From assembly GCF_026420845.1 (NCBI RefSeq), contig NZ_JAOWCB010000011.1, positions 124,001-188,000 on the forward strand: DNA of 64,000 nucleotides, in the 5' to 3' direction. Below, in pieces: positions 59,203 through 64,000 of the stretch (positions within the stretch are counted from its first letter, which is position 1; each line of letters starts with the position of its first letter). The notes under the pieces are model-generated. The model was not told the DNA's origin. It saw only the letters and a list, made by a program, of their open reading frames with translations, and searched no databases. This DNA is from Streptomyces sp. PR69 (GTDB lineage: Bacteria > Actinomycetota > Actinomycetes > Streptomycetales > Streptomycetaceae). Both the position numbers and the translations under genes were made by a program.

Positions 59203-59236
59203 GGCCCCGGCAGGCACGCATATGCCAACCGGGGCC
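59203..59236 (-). terminator. Terminator downstream of clgR
   Basis: GGCCCCGG...CCGGGGCC, 8-bp stem with an 18-nt loop that contains an inner GGCA/TGCC stem, 38 bp past the clgR stop and upstream of dps. Confidence 0.65.
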
Positions 59237-59274
59237 CCGCCCCAAACCACACCGGTACGGATCAGGCAGGCCGC

Positions 59275-59667
59275 TCAGGCTGCGACGACGTCGACCGCCT
59301 CGGCAGGCGCCTTGATCGTCACTCGCTCCGTGGGCACCCCCGTCACAGAGGTCACAGAGACGGGGTTGAGCGGGTTCAGCATCGGGCGTACTGGCGCGGG
59401 CACCGGCTCGCTCGCCGCTGCCGACTCCGCCAGCTCTGCCAGCGACAGCTCATCGCTCACTTCGCGCATCAGCTCGGACATCCGTACGTCAAGCGCGTCG
59501 CAGATCGCGGAGAGCAGTTCGGAGGAAGCCTCCTTCTGCCCCCGTTCCACCTCGGAGAGATAGCCGAGCGAAACTCGGGCGGACGAGGAGACTTCGCGCA
59601 GCGTACGGCCCTGGCGCTGGCGCTGCCGACGCAGCACGTCACCCAGCAGGCGACGGAGCAGAATCAT
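59275..59667 (-). CDS. clgR: Clp protease gene regulator ClgR
   Basis: 130 residues from ATG 59667 (GGAGGGAGCCACCG upstream). HTH activator of clp and lon protease genes. The HTH spans residues ~8-62 ([45 protein letters not shown]). A Pro/Val/Thr-rich stretch follows. The C-terminus ends VDVVAA; an Ala-Ala end is a ClpXP/ClpP-type degron, and ClgR of Streptomyces is known to be degraded by ClpP, which fits a feedback loop. It is downstream of cinA with its own 109-bp upstream region, the same order as in corynebacteria and mycobacteria. Confidence 0.9.
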   Translation of the reverse strand: MILLRRLLGDVLRRQRQRQGRTLREVSSSARVSLGYLSEVERGQKEASSELLSAICDALDVRMSELMREVSDELSLAELAESAAASEPVPAPVRPMLNPLNPVSVTSVTGVPTERVTIKAPAEAVDVVAA

Positions 59668-59776
59668 CGGTGGCTCCCTCCTCGGACCGCGAAACCGCAT
59701 CCTTCACGCCCCACCGTACCGCCTTGTGCGGCGGCCGTGCGGGGAGCGATGTCGTGTTCACTCTGGGCTGCAAACA

Positions 59777-60286
59777 TCAAGTCCCCCCGTTCTGTTCCGT
59801 ATCCTGTGCCCGCGCATTTTCGTGCAGTTCGCCGGAGAGCAGCTCGAGCACGCTCCGTGCACTCTCCATACGGATTTCCGCCCGATCGCCGTTCAATCGC
59901 AGCGCGGCCACTTTCTCTTGGCCCTCTGGCCCCGAAACCGCCAGAAACACCGTTCCGACGGGCTGTCCATCCTGTGTATCGGGCCCTGCGACGCCCGTGG
60001 TCGCGAGTCCCCACGAAGCCCCCAGGGTCCGCCGTACACCCGCCGCCATCTGCGCCGCTACCTCCGGATCCACCGCCCCGCGCTGCGCCAGAAGCGTCCC
60101 GTCGACGCCCAGGAGGTCCTCCTTCAGGGCCGTCGCATAGGCCGTGACCGAGCCCCGGAAGGCGCGCGAGGCACCCGGCACGGCGGTCAGCTCGGCGGCC
60201 ACCAGACCGCCGGTGAGCGACTCCGCGGCGGCCAGGGTCTCGCCACGCTCCGCAAGCAGCGCCAGCACTTGAGCCGCTGTGCTCAC
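59777..60286 (-). CDS. cinA: CinA family protein (NMN amidohydrolase domain)
   Basis: 169 residues from GTG 60286, overlapping the pgsA stop by four bases. Consists only of the CinA C-terminal domain, which deamidates nicotinamide mononucleotide (PncC activity): LAAAESLTGGLVAAELTAVPGAS, GSVTAYATALKEDLLGV, TTGVAGPDTQDGQPVGTVFLAV. The N-terminal molybdopterin-like domain of longer CinA proteins is absent, as usual in actinobacteria. Translationally coupled to pgsA and rimO. Confidence 0.93.
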   Translation of the reverse strand: MSTAAQVLALLAERGETLAAAESLTGGLVAAELTAVPGASRAFRGSVTAYATALKEDLLGVDGTLLAQRGAVDPEVAAQMAAGVRRTLGASWGLATTGVAGPDTQDGQPVGTVFLAVSGPEGQEKVAALRLNGDRAEIRMESARSVLELLSGELHENARAQDTEQNGGT

Positions 60287-60960
60287 CCGCGGCCCCCTTC
60301 GCGCTCACCCGCCGCCCGCTGGGCGGCGAGCCCCTTGCGGCGGAGCACGACGGCCTGCCGGACGTAGTCAAGGCCGGTGACGACTGTCAGCACAACGGCG
60401 ACAGCCATCACCCAGAAGCGCAGCGTGGCCAGCGGGCCGGTGAGCGCGAGCACATACATGCCCACGGCCGTGCCTTGGGCGAGGGTCTTCATCTTGCCGC
60501 CGCGGCTGGCCGGAATGACACCGTGCCGGATCACCCAGAACCGCATCAGGGTGATGCCCAGCTCACGGAAGAGGATCACACCGGTCACCCACCACGGCAG
60601 ATCCCCGAGGGCCGACAGGCACAGCAGTCCGGCAGCCATGATCGCCTTGTCGGCGATCGGGTCGGCGATCTTCCCGAAGTCGGTGACCAGGTTGTATGTA
60701 CGTGCCAGATGGCCGTCGAAGATGTCCGTGATCATGGCGACGGCGAAAGCGGCCCAGGCCCAGGCGCGCCAGGCCGGGTCATATCCGCCGTCCTGCAGCA
60801 TCAGCACCACAAAAGCGGGCACCAGCAGCAGCCTGAGCATGGTGAGGATGTTGGCGATGTTCCACAGGCTGGCCTGATTGACGGCCGCAGCGCCCAGCTT
60901 GCCGCCGGGCGCCGGCCTCCCCGCGCCGCCCGCCGCGGATGCCGCCGGGACTCCCGTCAC
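60283..60960 (-). CDS. pgsA: CDP-diacylglycerol--glycerol-3-phosphate 3-phosphatidyltransferase
   Basis: 225 residues from GTG 60960. Membrane enzyme making phosphatidylglycerol phosphate. The CDP-alcohol phosphotransferase motif is complete: D-x2-D-G-x2-A-R-x8-G-x3-D-x3-D, seen as [20 protein letters not shown] then ADPIADK. About five helices, beginning [21 protein letters not shown] after a Gly/Ala-rich N-terminus. The GTG overlaps the rimO stop and the stop overlaps the cinA start, so rimO-pgsA-cinA are translated as a coupled block. In mycobacteria the paralog beside clgR is pgsA3. Confidence 0.94.
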   Translation of the reverse strand: MTGVPAASAAGGAGRPAPGGKLGAAAVNQASLWNIANILTMLRLLLVPAFVVLMLQDGGYDPAWRAWAWAAFAVAMITDIFDGHLARTYNLVTDFGKIADPIADKAIMAAGLLCLSALGDLPWWVTGVILFRELGITLMRFWVIRHGVIPASRGGKMKTLAQGTAVGMYVLALTGPLATLRFWVMAVAVVLTVVTGLDYVRQAVVLRRKGLAAQRAAGEREGGRG

Positions 60961-62483
60961 CTGCCCGCCTCCTCAAGCCCTTCGCCGCCGAGCCGCTCCG
61001 CCACCAGATCGACGCCTTCCGTACCGATGACCTTCGCCTCGACCATACGGCCGGGCGCAAGGCCCTCACCGGTGGTGAAGAGCACCTGGCCATCGGTCTC
61101 GGGCGCCTGGTGCGCCGCGCGTCCCACGGCCGCATACTCGCCGGCATCGGCATCGGCGTCGGCGGGGTCCTCGACGGACTCGACGAGCACCCGGAGAGTC
61201 TCGCCGAGGCGCTCCTCCGCGCGCTGCGCGGTCAGCTCCTCGGCCAGCCGCGACAGGTGCTCCAGCCGCTCGGCGATGATGTCGTCGGGCAGTTTGCCCT
61301 CGTACGTCACGGCCTCGGTGCCCTCCTCGTCGGAGTATCCGAAGACTCCGACGGCGTCCAGTCGGGCGCCGCTGAGGAAGCGTTCCAGCTCGGCGAAGTC
61401 CTCCTCGGTCTCGCCGGGGAAGCCGACGATGAAGTTGGACCGCACTCCGGCCTGCGGCGCCTTGCCGCGGATCGTCTCCAGCAGCTCCAGGAAGCGCTCG
61501 GTGTCGCCGAAGCGGCGCATGGCGCGCAGCACCCCGGGCGCGGAGTGCTGGAAGGACAGATCGAAGTACGGAGCGACCTTCTCAGTCGAAGTGAGGACGT
61601 CGATCAGTCCGGGGCGCATCTCGGCGGGCTGCAGATAGCTGACCCGTACGCGCTCGATGCCGTCGACGGCCGCAAGCTCGGGCAGCAGGGCCTCCAGCAG
61701 CCGGATGTCGCCCAGGTCCTTGCCGTACGAGGTGTTGTTCTCGGAGACCAGCATGATCTCCTTGACGCCCTGCTCAGCGAGCCAGCGCGTCTCCCCGAGC
61801 ACATCGCTCGGGCGGCGCGAGATGAAGGAGCCGCGGAAGGAGGGGATGGCGCAGAAGGAGCAGCGGCGGTCGCAGCCGGAGGCGAGCTTCACGGAGGCGA
61901 CCGGGCTGGAGCCGAGCCGTCTGCGCAGCGGGGCCCGCGGGCCGGACACCGGGGCGACGCCCTCCGGGAGGTCGGCCGGGGCCGATTCCTGGGGGGCTGG
62001 TTCCTGCGGGGCCCGACCGTGTCCGGGCAGCGCCACATCGGTGGCGCCCTGGCGCTCCACCGGGCTCAGCGGCAGCAGCTTGCGCCGGTCCCGCGGGGTG
62101 TGCGAGGCGTGGATTCCGCCGCTGAGGATGGTCTGCAGCCGGTCGGAGATGTCGGCGTAGTCGTCAAAGCCGAGGACGCCGTCCGCCTCGGGCAGCGCCT
62201 CGGCCAGGTCCTTGCCGTACCGCTCGGCCATACAGCCGACGGCGACCACGGCCTGGGTCCTGCCGTGGTCCTTGAGGTCGTTCGCCTCCAGCAGCGCGTC
62301 GACGGAGTCCTTTTTGGCGGCCTCGACGAAACCGCAGGTGTTGACGACGGCGACGTCCGCGTCCGCGGCATCCTCGACGAGCTGCCAGCCGTCCGCTGCC
62401 AGGCGGCCTGCGAGCTCCTCCGAGTCCACCTCGTTACGGGCGCAGCCGAGTGTGACAAGGGCGACGGTACGGCGTTCGGGCAT
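60957..62483 (-). CDS. rimO: Ribosomal protein S12 methylthiotransferase
   Basis: 508 residues from ATG 62483. Radical SAM enzyme adding a methylthio group to the conserved Asp of ribosomal protein S12. N-terminal cluster cysteines Cys14 ([16 protein letters not shown]), Cys50 ([11 protein letters not shown]) and Cys84 ([10 protein letters not shown]); radical SAM Cys203/Cys207/Cys210 in [15 protein letters not shown]. The [15 protein letters not shown] and [14 protein letters not shown] segments and C-terminal TRAM domain fit the family. A Pro/Glu-rich insertion (residues ~145-185) separates the two halves. A second methylthiotransferase, MiaB, is also in this window; RimO is distinguished by the [11 protein letters not shown] start. 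Confidence 0.96.
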   Translation of the reverse strand: MPERRTVALVTLGCARNEVDSEELAGRLAADGWQLVEDAADADVAVVNTCGFVEAAKKDSVDALLEANDLKDHGRTQAVVAVGCMAERYGKDLAEALPEADGVLGFDDYADISDRLQTILSGGIHASHTPRDRRKLLPLSPVERQGATDVALPGHGRAPQEPAPQESAPADLPEGVAPVSGPRAPLRRRLGSSPVASVKLASGCDRRCSFCAIPSFRGSFISRRPSDVLGETRWLAEQGVKEIMLVSENNTSYGKDLGDIRLLEALLPELAAVDGIERVRVSYLQPAEMRPGLIDVLTSTEKVAPYFDLSFQHSAPGVLRAMRRFGDTERFLELLETIRGKAPQAGVRSNFIVGFPGETEEDFAELERFLSGARLDAVGVFGYSDEEGTEAVTYEGKLPDDIIAERLEHLSRLAEELTAQRAEERLGETLRVLVESVEDPADADADAGEYAAVGRAAHQAPETDGQVLFTTGEGLAPGRMVEAKVIGTEGVDLVAERLGGEGLEEAGR

Positions 62484-62552
62484 GGACTCAAGACTACTTT
62501 GTCCCGAGCGTCACCCCTGCCGCGAGGGCTCCCCGGGGCCCCGGGAGGCCCG

Positions 62553-63422
62553 TCAGCCCGCTTCGGGGTCGCCCTTGGTGAACGACAGCCGCTCGACCTG
62601 GCCCGACTCGAAGTCGTCGTCGACCTGCTTGCCGTTGACGTACAGCTCGATCGCCCCGGCGTTGCCGAGGATCAGATCGATCCGCTCGTCGTCCTGGAAT
62701 GTCTTGGAATCGCCCTTACGCAGCGTGCCGTCGAAGAGCAGCTTGCCGTTGTGCGACTTGGCGGAGATCCAGCTCTTGTCCTCGACGACGGAGAGCTTGA
62801 CCGTGACCTTGTCCTTGGGCACGGCGGCGATGGCGCTGTCCGAGGGCTCGGGCTTGGGGTCGGCGGGTTCGCTGGCCGGTTCCTTGCTCGGGGTGGGCTG
62901 CTGCTCGGGCGAGGGGCCTTCGGCGACCGTGCTGCTCTTGTCACCGCCGTCAGCGCCGCTGAAGAGGGTGAAGCCGACGAAGCCGATCACGGCGACGATG
63001 GCCGCGACCATGGCCGCGGTCCAGTTGGGCCGGCGCGGCTCGGGGCGGATCCGCTCGGCCTCGAAGAGCGGCGCGGCGGGCGTGGGCGTCGGCCGGCCGC
63101 CGCGCTCGCCGTCGAACTGTGCGATCAGGGGGCCGGGGTCGATCCCGACCGCGCGGGCGATCATGCGGATATGGCCGCGGGCGTACACATCGCCGCCGGA
63201 GCGGGTGAAGTCGTCCTGCTCGATCGCGTGCACGATGGGGATGCGCACCCGCGTGGAGGTGCTGACCTCGTCGACCGTCATGCCTGCTTCGATACGGGCC
63301 TGCTGAAGGGCACGGCCGACCGACGGCTGATCGGATTCGACCGGATGCTGGTCATGTTCGGCCGAAGGCTGGTCCTCTTCGGCGGAAGGGCGGTCGTCTT
63401 CGGGGGAGTTGCCGATGGACAC
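62553..63422 (-). CDS. Helix-turn-helix membrane protein, RodZ-like (DUF4115)
   Basis: 289 residues from GTG 63422 (AAAGGCGCCCCC upstream); an earlier GTG at 63449 is possible. N-terminal acidic repeats (EDDRPSAEEDQPSAEHDQ, then HPVESDQPS). HTH_25 domain (residues ~35-105: VGRALQQARIEAGMTVDEVSTSTRVR...DDFTRSGGDVYARGHIRMIARAVGID), then one transmembrane helix (MVAAIVAVIGFVGFTLFSG). A Pro/Glu linker leads to an extracytoplasmic DUF4115-like beta domain (VTVKLSVVEDKSWISAK...FQDDERIDLILGNAGAIELYVNG). The architecture is that of RodZ, a cytoskeleton-linked morphogenesis factor. It lies between ftsK and rimO on the same strand. Confidence 0.85.
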   Translation of the reverse strand: MSIGNSPEDDRPSAEEDQPSAEHDQHPVESDQPSVGRALQQARIEAGMTVDEVSTSTRVRIPIVHAIEQDDFTRSGGDVYARGHIRMIARAVGIDPGPLIAQFDGERGGRPTPTPAAPLFEAERIRPEPRRPNWTAAMVAAIVAVIGFVGFTLFSGADGGDKSSTVAEGPSPEQQPTPSKEPASEPADPKPEPSDSAIAAVPKDKVTVKLSVVEDKSWISAKSHNGKLLFDGTLRKGDSKTFQDDERIDLILGNAGAIELYVNGKQVDDDFESGQVERLSFTKGDPEAG

Positions 63423-63634
63423 GGGGGCGCCTTTCGAGCGTGTAGCCACCTGCTGGAGGTTCAGTCTATGAGTGGTGCGAAAGGGTGGGGCAACCGGGCG
63501 GACGAAGTTTGTACGCCATCGGAATGGCCGGACATCCCGCTGGCAGGAGCGTCTTGGGGATCATGGTGGGAGATCGAGCTTTCCCTCCCTCCAACTGGAC
63601 GTACGGCCAAGGGAAACGGTTGCCCGATAAACCC
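63423..63634. other. Spacer between ftsK and the RodZ-like gene
   Basis: 212 bases that must hold the promoter of the RodZ-like gene and any ftsK terminator. It has TTTGTACG and GGGAAACGG stretches but no clear hairpin, operator or ORF. Confidence 0.4.
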
Positions 63635-64000
63635 TTACGAGTGAGCCTCCCCGCGGATGACGGCCAGCACTCCATCCAGCTCATCGGCCTTCACAAGAAC
63701 ATCACGTGCCTTTGAGCCTTCGCTCGGCCCCACGATGTTCCGCGACTCCATCAGGTCCATCAGCCGTCCGGCCTTGGCGAAGCCGACGCGCAGCTTCCGC
63801 TGGAGCATGGAGGTGGACCCGAACTGGGTGGAGACCACCAGCTCGGCCGCCTGGCACAGCAGATCCAGATCGTCGCCGATGTCCTCGTCGATCTCCTTCT
63901 TCTGCTGGCCGCCGACCACGACGTCATCCCGGAAGACCGGGGCCATCTGGTCCTTGCAGTGCCGTACGACGGCCGCGACCTCCTCCTCGGTGACAAAGGC
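63635..64000 (-). CDS. ftsK: DNA translocase FtsK, C-terminal end (partial)
   Basis: The frame is open to the right edge, so only the last 121 residues are seen. They hold the end of the motor domain ([24 protein letters not shown]) and the gamma winged-helix domain that reads orienting DNA sequences: [40 protein letters not shown] and [18 protein letters not shown]. Pumps chromosomes through closing septa, in Streptomyces at sporulation. It heads the minus-strand series that continues with the RodZ-like gene, rimO, pgsA, cinA and clgR, an order kept in actinobacteria. Confidence 0.95.
   Translation of the reverse strand, partial: AFVTEEEVAAVVRHCKDQMAPVFRDDVVVGGQQKKEIDEDIGDDLDLLCQAAELVVSTQFGSTSMLQRKLRVGFAKAGRLMDLMESRNIVGPSEGSKARDVLVKADELDGVLAVIRGEAHS

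Noticed and set aside
60939..63644. A 901-codon plus-strand open frame opposite rimO and the RodZ-like gene
   Set aside because: Shadow of two well-supported genes; composition is non-protein-like.

Overview
The window is chromosomal DNA of a Streptomyces or a very close relative. It is strongly GC-rich, with third-position G/C bias, many GTG starts and GGAGG-type ribosome sites. It carries several gene groups typical of streptomycetes: nrdR-nrdJ beside lexA, rshA, the glutamate uptake set gluABCD with the two-component pair gluRK, recA-recX, and ftsK-rimO-pgsA-cinA-clgR. I see no rRNA, tRNA, CRISPR array, transposase or prophage. Both edges cut genes: the 3' end of a RecQ-like helicase gene on the left and the 3' end of ftsK on the right.

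Layout. 1-6400: a RecQ/phosphoribosyltransferase tail, two uncharacterised proteins, rnhB, an ADP-ribosylglycohydrolase paired with a histidine phosphatase, a DUF4937 protein and a TerD protein. 6400-13600: nucleotide supply and DNA damage control, with nrdR-nrdJ (B12-dependent ribonucleotide reductase) behind two NrdR boxes, lexA behind its own SOS box, and a DinG-type helicase. 13640-19810: a four-gene NRPS-independent siderophore operon (aminotransferase, IucA-like, acyltransferase, IucC-like) with three 11-bp direct repeats upstream. 20158-30000: a secreted trypsin-like protein, hflX, an M1 metallopeptidase, rshA with a 12-copy pentapeptide repeat, dapF, a membrane protein and miaA. 30100-33300: two small acidic/helical proteins, a LigB-like protein and miaB. 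33300-40300: a lone TAXI-type binding protein, gluK, gluR and gluABCD.

40460-44240 is the most accessory-looking part: an FAD monooxygenase, an XRE-TPR regulator and a chain of three overlapping small ORFs, two of them cysteine-rich. 44147-48000: recX, recA (with SOS box), an AI-2E family permease and DUF3046. 48057-58500: a toroid-like protein, an AraC regulator with azlCD, lhr, an intergenic repeat mosaic, nei, an SDR enzyme and a tiny membrane protein. 58582-64000: dps, clgR, cinA, pgsA, rimO, a RodZ-like HTH protein and ftsK, all on the minus strand.

The strongest themes are genome maintenance (recQ, rnhB, nrdRJ, lexA, DinG-like, recA, recX, lhr, nei, dps, ftsK), with two recognisable LexA operators and a NrdR operator pair, and stress or nutrient signalling (rshA, gluRK, clgR). 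The best candidate for undescribed biology is the siderophore operon. It encodes two NIS synthetases and an acyltransferase but has no local decarboxylase or N-hydroxylase, and it is preceded by 11-bp iterons rather than a recognisable iron box. Secondary candidates are the repeat-bearing RshA, the LigB-like protein with Cys in place of the expected metal-binding His, and the XRE-linked small-ORF cassette.
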